A DNA stretch of 33,824 nucleotides from Lachnospiraceae bacterium (GCA_017553035.1 JAFZNE010000029.1:1-33824), one strand, 5' to 3'; positions 1-8,022 are shown, counted from the stretch's first letter. The notes: generated from the sequence alone by a model not told the origin. A program made the numbers and translations.

Positions 1-453
1 GATATAAAGACAAATAATATATTTATCCCATCTGGTGATAATGGGAATATACCAAAAATCATAGACAAAAAAGATTATTATTTAGGAATCGCTTCCAATA
101 AATATGGGGGAGGAATTGTATATTCTGAATCATCTTGTTCAGGGGAATTGAAATATACTTTTTACCAGAATAAAAACGACAAAGAAAGGCTGATCATTGA
201 CCGAATCTCATTACTTGATGGCTGGACGGGAAAAATATCAGAGATCGATTATTATCTGAATGAGAAATACAGTATTATTTATCCTGAAAACGACGACAAA
301 ATGTCCGACGCGAGAATTGTCCTTTTCCGAGACGGGAAATTAATCCCTGTCGATGAGATAATTAATGAATATGGAGAAGAAGCCGAACGGATAATCATTG
401 ATTACGAAGGCAGTTTATTGATTATTCCGACGTGGCGGAGCCACGCATTCTGA
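1..453 (+). pseudogene. Unknown protein gene, 5' end outside window, 3' end cut by IS21 element
   Basis: The frame is already open at base 1 and runs to a TGA at 451-453, so the true start lies upstream of the window. I do not recognise the family. The visible part is hydrophilic, rich in Asp, Glu, Lys and Ile, with no membrane segment; a typical stretch reads LLDGWTGKISEIDYYLNEKY. From about 419 the frame reads the inverted terminal repeat of the IS element, so the last 11 or so residues (ending PTWRSHAF) are not host protein. The gene is therefore probably truncated by the insertion. Its lost carboxyl end is not obvious on the other side of the element. The frame is more AT-rich than the housekeeping genes to the right. 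Confidence 0.6.
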
Positions 454-508
454 TCTAATGGAGCCACAGGCTCCGATAATCAGAGCCAGTGCTCCGAAGC
501 GGGAGCCA
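438..508. repeat. Left-end multiple terminal repeats of the IS element
   Basis: GAGCCA occurs four times, at 438, 461, 483 and 503, spaced 23, 22 and 20 bases apart, which is about two helical turns. On the opposite strand most copies continue as TGGCTC-N6 to N8-CGGA. They mirror the copies at the right end. In the IS21 family, repeated end sequences of this sort are binding sites for the IstA transposase; that role here is inferred. Confidence 0.75.
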
Positions 509-532
509 GGTTGCTCCCGCCCAGAGTTTTTT
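499..532 (+). terminator. Hairpin with T-run facing into the IS element
   Basis: GCGGGAGC (499-506) and GCTCCCGC (513-520) form a perfect 8-bp stem around a 6-base loop, followed after six bases by TTTTTT (527-532). Only the plus-strand reading has the T-run, so it would stop transcripts entering the element from the left flank before they run antisense through istB. The gap between stem and T-run makes it less than ideal. Confidence 0.45.
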
Positions 533-537
533 GTTTT

Positions 538-1281
538 TTATATCCTGCTATGGCGTTTTCGCATTGAAACATCTCCGCCAATTGTAATCGCATAACCGTT
601 TGCTGTCATACGATCCAGGAGTGTATCTGCGACACCACCACTCCCAAGCCGTTCATGCCACCCGGCGATGCTTACCTGTGAGCATAGAATAGTTGACGTT
701 TTAGCCTCATCCCTAGCACGGAGAAGGATAAACAGATCCCTCTGTTCTTCCTGGTTTGTTGAAATGAGAAGGAAATCGTCAAATATCATAAGCGGAATGC
801 TACGTAGCTGATTGATGACATCGTTATACTTTCCTTGCAACCTCGCCGCTTCCATCTCTCCAAAGAATTCCGAGAGCCGGTAGTATCTTGTGCGATACTC
901 ACTGCGACATGCATTGGTGGCTAACGCACATGCAATATAAGTTTTCCCGCTTCCGGTAGCGCCGATCAACATGATGTTCAGTCCTTTTCGGATATACTCG
1001 TTGGAACGGAACGTTGCAAAGAGATCCTTGTTTAGGTTCCTATCAGGTAAATATTCAATACCGCTGATATGAGCTGTTGTATCCGGAAGGTGAGAACTTT
1101 TTAATAGTCGTTTGATCTTGTTGTTGATCCTTGTATCAAACTCGGCATCAACAAGCAAGGTAAGCCTTTCATCAAATGTCAGAGGTTCATAAGTTTCAGG
1201 ATCGTTTGACTGATCCCGATATGCTGCGGCAAAAGCTGAAAGTCGCATTTTTCTAAGTTTTTGCAGGGTATCATGATTCAT
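538..1281 (-). CDS. istB: IS21-family transposition helper ATPase IstB
   Basis: This is the AAA+ ATPase partner of the IstA transposase, needed for target selection and strand transfer in IS21-type elements. The 247-residue protein has a Walker A motif GATGSGKT at residues 107-114 and a Walker B motif LMIFDDF at 164-170, followed by the family's arginine-rich end. I start it at the ATG at 1281 (MNHDTLQKLR) because a GGAGGT ribosome binding site lies 7 bases upstream; an upstream in-frame extension would begin inside istA without a better site. It overlaps the end of istA by 11 bases, which suggests translational coupling. The gene looks intact, with no frameshift or lost motif. Confidence 0.92.
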   Translation of the reverse strand: MNHDTLQKLRKMRLSAFAAAYRDQSNDPETYEPLTFDERLTLLVDAEFDTRINNKIKRLLKSSHLPDTTAHISGIEYLPDRNLNKDLFATFRSNEYIRKGLNIMLIGATGSGKTYIACALATNACRSEYRTRYYRLSEFFGEMEAARLQGKYNDVINQLRSIPLMIFDDFLLISTNQEEQRDLFILLRARDEAKTSTILCSQVSIAGWHERLGSGGVADTLLDRMTANGYAITIGGDVSMRKRHSRI

Positions 1282-2830
1282 GGTCGACACCTCCTGCATA
1301 GTAAGCAGCACCACGCAGGTGCGTATATCCGTTTTCCTGAACGTGATCCGTGGTATTTTTTTCAGAATGTTTAGGAAGGTCTTGACCAGCCTCCAATATC
1401 AGTCTAATATTTTTGTATCGGGGGTTGGGGATATGCGTGAGAGCTACCTTACAAGCATTCTCCAAACGTGCTGCCGAATATTTATCAGCAAGCTTAAGGA
1501 GGGACAGGCAGCCCTTATATGCCTGTTCTTCCACCCGATAAGAATCAAATATCCTGATGATGGCTTCTTTGGTCGAGGGGCCTATAGTTTCAGCCCAGTG
1601 TTTGAAACGTTCGCTGTTCCATTCGCTGTAAAGCTGATGATTTGCCGGCATATGATCAGGATTGGTATCATACTGTCCCATACGTCCATGCAACCTTTTA
1701 TGGCTGCAGATGCGTGTTCCCTGGTAGAATACTTCTACTATGGACTTTGTAAGACGGATATCCACTTTCTTACGAGCATAAGCATAAGGTACAGAATAAT
1801 ACTGTTTGTCTATTGCTACATGGTAATTTAGCTGTACCGTAGCCACTTTCCATGTGGCGTATTCGTAAGGCCATTGAGGGAGTGGCTGCATGAACGGAAG
1901 CTCTTCTTCAATATAAACTGAAGATCGTGAACCTTCTCTTTTCTGAAAAGGACGATCATTAAATGTTTTCAGTTCGTGAGAAATAGCTTTGTTCAGTTCC
2001 GTGAGGCTGAAGAATCTTTTGTCACGTAATTTGGCTATGATCCTTGATGTAAGCTGACCTACGGAACCCTCAACCGCGGCTTTGTCCTTAGGGGCCAGTA
2101 CTCTGGCCGGCAGGAGCGCTGTTCTGTAATGATCGGCAAGTTCCTGATAGCTCCGATTAATGACAGGATCATCATGCTTTTTGTTTTTGACTACCCCGGT
2201 TTTCAGGTTGTCACTAACCAACAGCCTTGTTGTTCCACCCAAAAAAGAATACATATGGACATGTGCATTGATCCAGTCTTCCTGTTTCATAGCCATACAC
2301 GCCTCAGCATAACAATACATGCTGAAAGGCAGTGTTGCTACGAAAAGGTAGCATTTGGTATTCTCACCGGTAATGTTGTCATAGAGCGGGAGTGTTGTTC
2401 CGGCCCAGTCAACCATCAGTTTGTCACCAGGTTTGTGCTGGATGTGCATTGTGAGCTTATTCTTGTCAACATAATCACCATACAGCTTACAAAACTGGGA
2501 ATACATGTACGGCGGCTGTTTGGATTCCCGGCATGCATCCGAATACTCTTCCCAAAGTAAGCGGAGTGTTACTCCTTGTCTGAGAAGTTCTTTGTGAATG
2601 TGTTCGAAATCCGGTACGACCTGCACAGGTTCGTTAGCTTTTTCCGGAAACAGGAGTGCTGCAAGTGAAAGCTCATCCATGCTTGCTAGCTGTAAGGCTG
2701 GAAGTTTTGCTCTCTTGGCTGCGGCAATCACGGCTGACACAGTGTTTCTTGATACGTTCAGCATGGTTGCGATCTTACGTTGACTGTAATTGTCAATGTA
2801 AAGACTGAGGATTTGTTTTTCCTTGGACAT
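1271..2830 (-). CDS. istA: IS21-family transposase IstA
   Basis: This is the DDE-type transposase of the element, 519 residues. A helix-turn-helix lies at about residues 15-33 (YSQRKIATMLNVSRNTVS). The integrase-like catalytic core shows the expected acidic residues: D141 in MVDWAGT, D207 in LVSDNLK and E254 in AAVEGSV. The carboxyl third contains the usual Mu-transposase-like beta-barrel region. An AGGAGG site seven bases before the ATG at 2830 supports the start. The gene is complete and its catalytic residues are present, so with istB the element may still be active. An inverted repeat (2850-2872) lies just upstream in the 5' leader. Confidence 0.93.
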   Translation of the reverse strand: MSKEKQILSLYIDNYSQRKIATMLNVSRNTVSAVIAAAKRAKLPALQLASMDELSLAALLFPEKANEPVQVVPDFEHIHKELLRQGVTLRLLWEEYSDACRESKQPPYMYSQFCKLYGDYVDKNKLTMHIQHKPGDKLMVDWAGTTLPLYDNITGENTKCYLFVATLPFSMYCYAEACMAMKQEDWINAHVHMYSFLGGTTRLLVSDNLKTGVVKNKKHDDPVINRSYQELADHYRTALLPARVLAPKDKAAVEGSVGQLTSRIIAKLRDKRFFSLTELNKAISHELKTFNDRPFQKREGSRSSVYIEEELPFMQPLPQWPYEYATWKVATVQLNYHVAIDKQYYSVPYAYARKKVDIRLTKSIVEVFYQGTRICSHKRLHGRMGQYDTNPDHMPANHQLYSEWNSERFKHWAETIGPSTKEAIIRIFDSYRVEEQAYKGCLSLLKLADKYSAARLENACKVALTHIPNPRYKNIRLILEAGQDLPKHSEKNTTDHVQENGYTHLRGAAYYAGGVDHES

Positions 2831-2849
2831 AAAAGTCCTCCTTTCAATG

Positions 2850-2872
2850 AATTGCGCACTATTTACGCAATT
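2850..2872. repeat. 7-bp inverted repeat in the istA 5' region
   Basis: AATTGCG (2850-2856) and CGCAATT (2866-2872) are perfect inverted copies with a 9-base spacer, just upstream of the istA ribosome binding site. It could be an operator or an mRNA hairpin limiting istA translation. I saw no convincing promoter overlapping it. Confidence 0.4.
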
Positions 2873-2885
2873 ACATTGTAAAGGA

Positions 2886-2984
2886 TGGCTCTATGCATCG
2901 GAATAGATAATTATTCCGATTGGCTCTACCGCACGGAATGGGTGGCTCTGTTTATCGGATAGAGTGGCTCCCGAACGCCGGAAT
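2886..2984. repeat. Right-end multiple terminal repeats of the IS element
   Basis: TGGCTC occurs at 2886, 2921, 2943 and 2965, each followed after 7 or 8 bases by CGGA. Spacings are 35, 22 and 22 bases. The outermost copy continues as CGGAATATTCA to the element's end at 2989 and matches the outermost left copy in inverted orientation. These are the probable IstA binding sites. Confidence 0.75.
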
Positions 2985-3015
2985 ATTCAATATCAGCTCT
3001 GCGGAGGTCCTTAAT

Positions 3016-4107
3016 TTGGAAACGAAATCATATCACGAACAAAAACGCATCGAATATACGAGAAAAACGCGTGACATTTTATCTTTGCTCCCCGGATTTG
3101 TTACGACGTTTTTCCGCGGTATCGAGCCGCATACTTTGCCCCGTACTCGTCTTGGATACGCTGAGGATCTCAGAGTCTTTTTCGAATGGCTTTATGAAAA
3201 CAATTCCGCGGTTAAAAGCAAACATTCCGATATAAAAGGCATTACGCTGGAAGAACTTTCAAACCTTGAGACCTTTGATATTGAGGAATATATGGAATAT
3301 CTGCGCCTGCGTACCGATAAAAACGGCGAGGATATCGTTAATTCCAATTCCGCTATCAAGCGTAAAATGGCGGCTTTACGCGGCCTCTATTCCTATCTGT
3401 ACAAGAATAAAATGATCGAGAACAACGCCACGGTTATGGTTGAACTGCCCCGTCTTCACGACAAGGCGATCATCAGGCTTGATACCGATGAAATTGCAAA
3501 ATTCCTTGATACCGTTGATATTGGTGCCGAAAATATGACCGATCGTCAACGCCAGTTCCATGAGCTTAACAGAGTCCGTGATCTGGCAATGATGACACTT
3601 ATGCTGGGCACCGGGATACGTGTGACCGAATGTGTCGGGCTCGACATCCAGGACGTGGATATTGCGAATTCACGTATAAAAGTAACCCGAAAAGGCGGAT
3701 ACGAAGCATTCGTATATTTCGGTAATGAAGTTGAAGACGCCCTTCTCCCCTATCTTGAGGAACGAAAAACCATTCAGGACGTGGTTCCCGGGCACGAAAA
3801 CGCATTATTCCTTTCGACGCGCAAGCGCCGGATCTGCGTCCGTAACGTTGAGATCATGGTTAAGAAATACGCAAGCCACGTTACTTCTCTTAAAAAGATC
3901 ACACCTCATAAGCTGCGCAGCTCTTACGGTACGGCGCTTTACCAGGAAACAGGCGATATTTACCTCGTTGCCGACGTTCTGGGCCATAAAGACGTTAATA
4001 CCACAAGAAAACACTATGCGGCGATCGAGGAAGACCGCCGCAGAAGAGCCAAAGATATTGTTAAATTGCGCGATGACGACAAACGCGATGATGAAAATAA
4101 GGATTGA
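3016..4107 (+). CDS. Tyrosine recombinase, XerC/XerD-like
   Basis: This is a site-specific recombinase of the phage-integrase family, 363 residues. The amino part (about 25-145) is a SAM-like core-binding domain (RLGYAEDLRVFFEWLY). The catalytic domain has the full set R202 (GTGIRVTE), K226 (VTRKGGY), H298-x-x-R301 (TPHKLR), H324 (VLGHKD) and nucleophile Y334 (KHYAAI). I place the start at TTG 3016 because GGAGGT at 3003-3008 lies 7 bases upstream. The frame can be extended to 2920, but that part merely translates the IS end repeats. It ends in a charged tail (about 337-363). It could be the chromosome-dimer recombinase or an element integrase; no att or dif site was identified. Confidence 0.88.
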   Translation: METKSYHEQKRIEYTRKTRDILSLLPGFVTTFFRGIEPHTLPRTRLGYAEDLRVFFEWLYENNSAVKSKHSDIKGITLEELSNLETFDIEEYMEYLRLRTDKNGEDIVNSNSAIKRKMAALRGLYSYLYKNKMIENNATVMVELPRLHDKAIIRLDTDEIAKFLDTVDIGAENMTDRQRQFHELNRVRDLAMMTLMLGTGIRVTECVGLDIQDVDIANSRIKVTRKGGYEAFVYFGNEVEDALLPYLEERKTIQDVVPGHENALFLSTRKRRICVRNVEIMVKKYASHVTSLKKITPHKLRSSYGTALYQETGDIYLVADVLGHKDVNTTRKHYAAIEEDRRRRAKDIVKLRDDDKRDDENKD

Positions 4108-4126
4108 TCATCCTGATCCTTGTTTT
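4094..4126. terminator. Bidirectional terminator between convergent genes
   Basis: AAAATAAGGAT (4094-4104) pairs with ATCCTTGTTTT (4116-4126) as an 11-bp stem with one G-U wobble and an 11-base loop. A-rich and T-rich flanks suit termination from both the recombinase gene and the convergent amidase gene. Confidence 0.65.
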
Positions 4127-4142
4127 ATCTTCGGAAAATGCT

Positions 4143-6251
4143 TTAATCTCCGTAAATCTCGTACATCTCAAGGACCGTTTTATAGATCGTCTTTGCGACT
4201 TTTTTCTGGAATTTCTTTGTAATAATGCGTTTGAGCTCGTCGGGATTGGACATGAATCCTACCTCGATCAACACGGCCGGAACGGAATTGTTTTTGCCTA
4301 CTACAACAAAATTCCTATCGATAATGCCTCTGTTTTCTGTGCCGAGGCTTTCTACGAGCGCGTCCAGGAGCATCTGTGCCATTATTTTACCGGTAAGGAC
4401 ATCATCATCTTCCTCGTCTTCTATGTCGTCTACAGTATTATCCGAGCTGTTTTCTGCTGTATTTTCGTCCGACGGGTTGTTTTCTACAGTATTTCCATCT
4501 GAGGGAACTTCATCAATACCTGTATTTTCAGAAGTCTCCCCGCTCTCATTTTCTACCAGCTCCTCATATTCTTCCCCGTCATCATCATCTCTTGCGGGAA
4601 ACGTTCCGACATCCTCGGTGCTGTAATATACGCTCGTTCCCTTCGCTTTTGTGTTACTGTGTGAATTGTGATGCACACTTATAAAGAAATCCGCTCCTAC
4701 CCTTGCTCCGAGCCATGCACGCTGGTACAGTGTAGGAAGTGTATCATCATAACGGGAATAATAAACCTTTATATCTGTCTGGTCAAAATACTGTTTGCAA
4801 TATTTATATATTATTGCAAAATTCATATCCTTTTCATTGTATCCGCCGTGACGTGTTCCGGTGTCCTTTCCGCCGTGACCCGCATCCAGGATGATGATCT
4901 TATCATAGAGATTCTTCGGAAGATCGAAGGTAAACCATATCATGTCATCGATTATCTCATCACGATGACCGATTATGATGTTGTTTTCATCGGTTCGCAG
5001 AGCAATGTTGATCCTGGTAACATCCTCTTCGGGGTAGTACAGCACATTTGCCTGAAGTACAGCCTCTCCTGTATTTTCGAGATTATCCTTGTAAAATTCG
5101 GTATGATCCCCTTCTATCTCGATTTTGACGGTATTTTCGTAAAATGCGTCTTCGTATATTATGTCATCGAAAGTAATATCATCGGGGAACGGGAAACCGA
5201 ACTCCTGGTAATAATCCGGGTCTTCATCATCCGGGAGCGTAAGTCCCTGAGGAGCATCACAAATCGCGCCGATGACATAACCTGGTGAAAATACACCCGT
5301 TTTTCCCTCTACAAAGGCAATCTGCGATTCCTTTTTCGACTCATTCCAGGAATAATCATAACCCAGTGTTTCGAAAACATATCTGCCCGGAACATACAGT
5401 CCGACAGTCCCGGTCTCATAATTTCTGATACGTACCGGAGCGACCGGGCAGGAACCTATAACGCCGTTTACATATGTAATTGTCGTCCCGACCTTCATTT
5501 TCAGAGTAATATCCCCGCGGCGGATCGTAATGTCCCCTGTCTTTTTCTGATACAGAAAATCAGTATTATCGAGATCTTCAAACACCGAATCCGTACTCAG
5601 CATCGCATTGTCGGAAATAATGATCGAAGGATAGGAAGAATTCTCGCATTTTTCACCGTCGATGCTTATATTTCCGAGGGACCCCAGGTAATAAACTATC
5701 TCATCATTCATTCCCAACTTGACCGGAGTCTTTATAAATGCAGTCTTTTTGGAGGAATCCCATGTATAATCCATACCCAGCGATTCCGCAACAAACCTTG
5801 AAGGAACATAAGTAACAGTCTTACCGCTGTCCGAATATTTTACCCTGTAGGATGCGCATAAAGAATCTGACTTGACTTCTTCATCATTGAGCACTGCCCT
5901 GTCCGAATTCAGGTAAAGAACAAGCTTATTGTCATTATATTTGAATGTTATTGTCTTTTTCGAGCTCTTATAGGATACTTTAACACCTGCGGCCTTGAAA
6001 ACCACAGCTGCATTGCACATTGCAATACCTCTGTCATTGATTATTCCGGGTGTTTTTGAAGTATCGACAGCCTTACCGTCAATATTGTATGAAGGTATCG
6101 TACCGTTGTATTTCACCGTGGTGCCGTTCATATATTCCTTGTATTTGAAAAGGTATGATGCCGCAGAAGTGTCATTTGCCGGAAATACAGAAACAGAAAA
6201 AGATATTACTAATAAAATCACCGTAAAAAGTTTGATCGCTCTTGATCTCAT
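4143..6251 (-). CDS. Secreted N-acetylmuramoyl-L-alanine amidase with stalk domains
   Basis: This zinc amidase (Amidase_3 family) cleaves the bond between muramic acid and the stem peptide of peptidoglycan outside the cell. The 702-residue protein has a signal peptide (about 1-31, ending near TSAAS), then two copper-amine-oxidase-N-like stalk domains (about 45-175 and 180-315), a linker, and the catalytic domain from about 449. Zinc ligands are H459 (LDAGHGG), E473 (YNEKDMN) and H527 or H528 (ISVHHNS); the catalytic E663 lies in LIEVGF. Between them, residues 549-617 form a very acidic Asn/Ser/Glu/Asp-rich insert not needed by the fold. A GAGGAAAG site precedes the ATG. No cell-wall anchor motif is seen, so binding to the wall may rest on the stalk domains. 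Confidence 0.9.
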   Translation of the reverse strand: MRSRAIKLFTVILLVISFSVSVFPANDTSAASYLFKYKEYMNGTTVKYNGTIPSYNIDGKAVDTSKTPGIINDRGIAMCNAAVVFKAAGVKVSYKSSKKTITFKYNDNKLVLYLNSDRAVLNDEEVKSDSLCASYRVKYSDSGKTVTYVPSRFVAESLGMDYTWDSSKKTAFIKTPVKLGMNDEIVYYLGSLGNISIDGEKCENSSYPSIIISDNAMLSTDSVFEDLDNTDFLYQKKTGDITIRRGDITLKMKVGTTITYVNGVIGSCPVAPVRIRNYETGTVGLYVPGRYVFETLGYDYSWNESKKESQIAFVEGKTGVFSPGYVIGAICDAPQGLTLPDDEDPDYYQEFGFPFPDDITFDDIIYEDAFYENTVKIEIEGDHTEFYKDNLENTGEAVLQANVLYYPEEDVTRINIALRTDENNIIIGHRDEIIDDMIWFTFDLPKNLYDKIIILDAGHGGKDTGTRHGGYNEKDMNFAIIYKYCKQYFDQTDIKVYYSRYDDTLPTLYQRAWLGARVGADFFISVHHNSHSNTKAKGTSVYYSTEDVGTFPARDDDDGEEYEELVENESGETSENTGIDEVPSDGNTVENNPSDENTAENSSDNTVDDIEDEEDDDVLTGKIMAQMLLDALVESLGTENRGIIDRNFVVVGKNNSVPAVLIEVGFMSNPDELKRIITKKFQKKVAKTIYKTVLEMYEIYGD

Positions 6252-6295
6252 ATACTTTCCTCATCCTTTAAAACCTTTATTTTTCAACAAATACC

Positions 6296-6324
6296 ATGAT
6301 AATTGTTTAAGAAAGCTTTGTCAA
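6296..6324 (-). promoter_or_regulatory. Predicted promoter of the amidase gene
   Basis: On the minus strand TTGACA (6324-6319) is followed by 17 bases and TATCAT (6301-6296), about 45 bases before the amidase start. Confidence 0.65.
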
Positions 6325-6387
6325 ATCAAAATATCTTAATGTAGATAATATAATAAATTACAAAACGATCTTTAAATATGATATTAA

Positions 6388-6416
6388 TTGCAAAAATAAG
6401 CTATACGTTATATACT
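6388..6416 (+). promoter_or_regulatory. Predicted promoter of the ttcA-like gene
   Basis: TTGCAA (6388-6393), a 17-base spacer and TATACT (6411-6416) lie about 70 bases before the predicted start of the PP-loop gene. It is divergent from the amidase promoter. Confidence 0.55.
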
Positions 6417-6487
6417 TGCTAAGGTATGATCTACTGAAAATATAGTCATAAGCTGTTTTATACCTTCGCAGCATGGAGATTTTGATT

Positions 6488-7219
6488 ATGAAAATGCAAC
6501 GTTTGTACAGTCTTACCCGTAAAGCGATCGATGATTTCAAAATGATCGAACCCGGTGACAAGATCGCTGTGGGTATTTCGGGAGGCAAAGATTCGCTTAC
6601 CCTGTTATATGCAATGTCGGGATTGCGCCGTTTCTATCCTGTTCCTTTTGAATTGATCGCTATTGCCGTAAATATCGGTTATGAAGAATTTGACCTGACA
6701 CAGATCAGAAAGCTTTCCGAAGAGCTTAATGTAAAATTTCATGAAGTCAAAACCCAGATCAAGGATATTGTATTTGATATCAGAAATGAATCCAATCCCT
6801 GCTCTCTCTGCTCGAAAATGCGTAAAGGCGCATTCAACGACGCAGCAAAGAGTTTTGGCTGCAACAAAGCAGCATATGCTCATCACAGGGATGATGTTAT
6901 CGAAACAGCGCTGATGTCGCTCATTTACGAAGGACATTTTTACTGTTTCGCTCCCGTGACCTATCTTGACCGCATGGATATCACTCTCATCAGGCCGATG
7001 ATCTACATCGATGAAGCCGATGTTAAGGGATTTCAGAATTTGTACAAACTCCCGGTAATCAAGAATCCCTGCCCGGCCGACGGCAACACGCGCCGCGAAT
7101 ATGTAAAAATGCTTGTAAAACAGCTTGAGCACGAAAATCCCGGCTTCAGGAACAATATCTTCCATGCTGTGACAAACGGAATACTGCCGTCATGGGTTCC
7201 GGGACAGATAACCGAATAA
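6488..7219 (+). CDS. TtcA-family tRNA 2-thiolation ATPase
   Basis: This PP-loop ATPase belongs to the TtcA/TilS superfamily; TtcA adds sulfur to cytidine 32 of certain tRNAs using ATP and an iron-sulfur cluster. The 243-residue protein has the PP-loop SGGKDS at 31-36, C105-x2-C108 (NPCSLCSKMRKG) and C195 (NPCPADGNTRRE), the three cysteines expected of a TtcA-type cluster. The AHHRDDVIET stretch at 131-140 is also typical. I choose ATG 6488 over ATG 6473 because GGAG at 6475-6478 then sits 9 bases upstream. It lies just before lexA on the same strand, but lexA has its own promoter. The exact modified base is inferred from family only. Confidence 0.85.
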   Translation: MKMQRLYSLTRKAIDDFKMIEPGDKIAVGISGGKDSLTLLYAMSGLRRFYPVPFELIAIAVNIGYEEFDLTQIRKLSEELNVKFHEVKTQIKDIVFDIRNESNPCSLCSKMRKGAFNDAAKSFGCNKAAYAHHRDDVIETALMSLIYEGHFYCFAPVTYLDRMDITLIRPMIYIDEADVKGFQNLYKLPVIKNPCPADGNTRREYVKMLVKQLEHENPGFRNNIFHAVTNGILPSWVPGQITE

Positions 7220-7226
7220 ATTTTCG

Positions 7227-7286
7227 CAAACATTTGTTTGACATATCTGGCGGAATATTGTATAATCCTAAGCGAACAGATGTTTA
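7227..7286 (+). promoter_or_regulatory. lexA promoter with two LexA (SOS) operators
   Basis: A consensus promoter, TTGACA (7238-7243), 17 bases, TATAAT (7261-7266), is flanked by two LexA-box-like palindromes. Box 1, CAAACATTTGTTTG (7227-7240), overlaps the -35 hexamer and has perfect 6-base arms; it matches 11 or 12 of 14 positions of the Gram-positive consensus CGAACRNRYGTTYG. Box 2, CGAACAGATGTTTA (7273-7286), matches 13 of 14 and lies at or just after the transcription start. This implies LexA autorepression. Confidence 0.85.
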
Positions 7287-7329
7287 GAAAAGTAAAGATA
7301 AGGCAATGTCCCTGCCAAAGGAGGTTCCC

Positions 7330-7944
7330 ATGTCATACGGCAAGATTTCAGCGAAACAGACCGAAATACTCGAATATATTAAAGATCAGATAATTAACCG
7401 CGGTTTTCCCCCGTCGGTTCGAGATATTTGCGAAGCAGTACATTTGAAATCAACATCATCCGTGCACTCACATCTTGAAGCCCTTGAGAAAAACGGATAT
7501 ATCAGGCGTGATCCGGCGAAGCCCCGTACCATCGAGATTGTCGATGAGAGTTTCAATCTCACCAGACGCGAGCTTGTCAATGTTCCTATTATCGGCTCGA
7601 TCTCCGCAGGCCAGCCAATCCTCGCTGTAGAGAATATTGAAGGCTACTTCCCCATTCCTTCCGAATACATGCCCAACGAGCAGACCTTTATGCTTAAGGT
7701 CAAAGGTGAAAGCATGATCAACGCCGGAATATTCGACGGTGATAAGATACTTGTCCGCCAGCAGAACACCGCAAGGAACGGCGAGCCCGTAGTTGCCCTG
7801 ATCGATGACAGCGTGACCGTCAAGACATTCTACAAAGAATCCGGCCACATCCGTCTTCAGCCCGAGAACGACACCATGGATCCCATCATCGTTCCCGACG
7901 CCAAGATCCTCGGCAAAGTGATCGGACTCTTCCGCATGCTCTGA
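7330..7944 (+). CDS. lexA: SOS repressor LexA
   Basis: LexA represses DNA-damage genes and cleaves itself when RecA is activated. The 204-residue protein has an amino winged-helix DNA-binding domain (about 1-70, with the recognition region SVRDICEAVHLKSTSSVHSH). The S24-peptidase domain has cleavage site A93-G94 (SISAGQP), catalytic S128 (KGESM) and K165 (VTVKTF). All key residues are present. I start at ATG 7330 because AAAGGAGG lies 5 bases upstream; the longer frame from 7306 starts before that site. Its promoter carries two LexA boxes. A terminator follows at 8023-8060. Confidence 0.97.
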   Translation: MSYGKISAKQTEILEYIKDQIINRGFPPSVRDICEAVHLKSTSSVHSHLEALEKNGYIRRDPAKPRTIEIVDESFNLTRRELVNVPIIGSISAGQPILAVENIEGYFPIPSEYMPNEQTFMLKVKGESMINAGIFDGDKILVRQQNTARNGEPVVALIDDSVTVKTFYKESGHIRLQPENDTMDPIIVPDAKILGKVIGLFRML

Positions 7945-8022
7945 TCTGCGGGCGGTATGTCCTTATTTTTGCAATACAATTGATTATCTCTTGTAATCAT
8001 AACTGTAGCAAATAAAAAAAAT

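Larger units (their letters stand above)
419..2989 (-). mobile_element. IS21-family insertion sequence (istA-istB)
   Basis: The element carries istA and istB on the minus strand and has matching inverted ends. The left end reads TGATTATTCCGACGTGGCGG and the right end, inverted, reads TGAATATTCCGGCGTTCGGG. It thus begins with TG and ends with CA, as IS21-family elements do. Each end has four spaced copies of TGGCTC, facing outward on both sides. The length is about 2.57 kb, at the upper end of the family range. Flanks (cagtttat on the left, atatcagc on the right) show no clear target-site duplication, so the insertion may be old or one flank may have been rearranged. Confidence 0.85.

Noticed and set aside
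1280..1831. Plus-strand frame of 183 codons opposite istA
   Set aside because: It lies antisense inside a clear transposase gene, has no family resemblance and no good ribosome binding site; it is a shadow frame. The same holds for the other long antisense frames, such as 4668-5288, 8706-9212, 26451-27161 and 28382-28984.
411..2997. Target-site duplication flanking the IS element
   Set aside because: The 8 bases on each side (cagtttat and atatcagc) share no convincing direct repeat of 4-8 bases at the ends chosen.
2920..3015. Amino-terminal extension of the tyrosine recombinase from ATG 2920
   Set aside because: This stretch is the IS right-end repeat region read as protein; a far better ribosome binding site serves TTG 3016.
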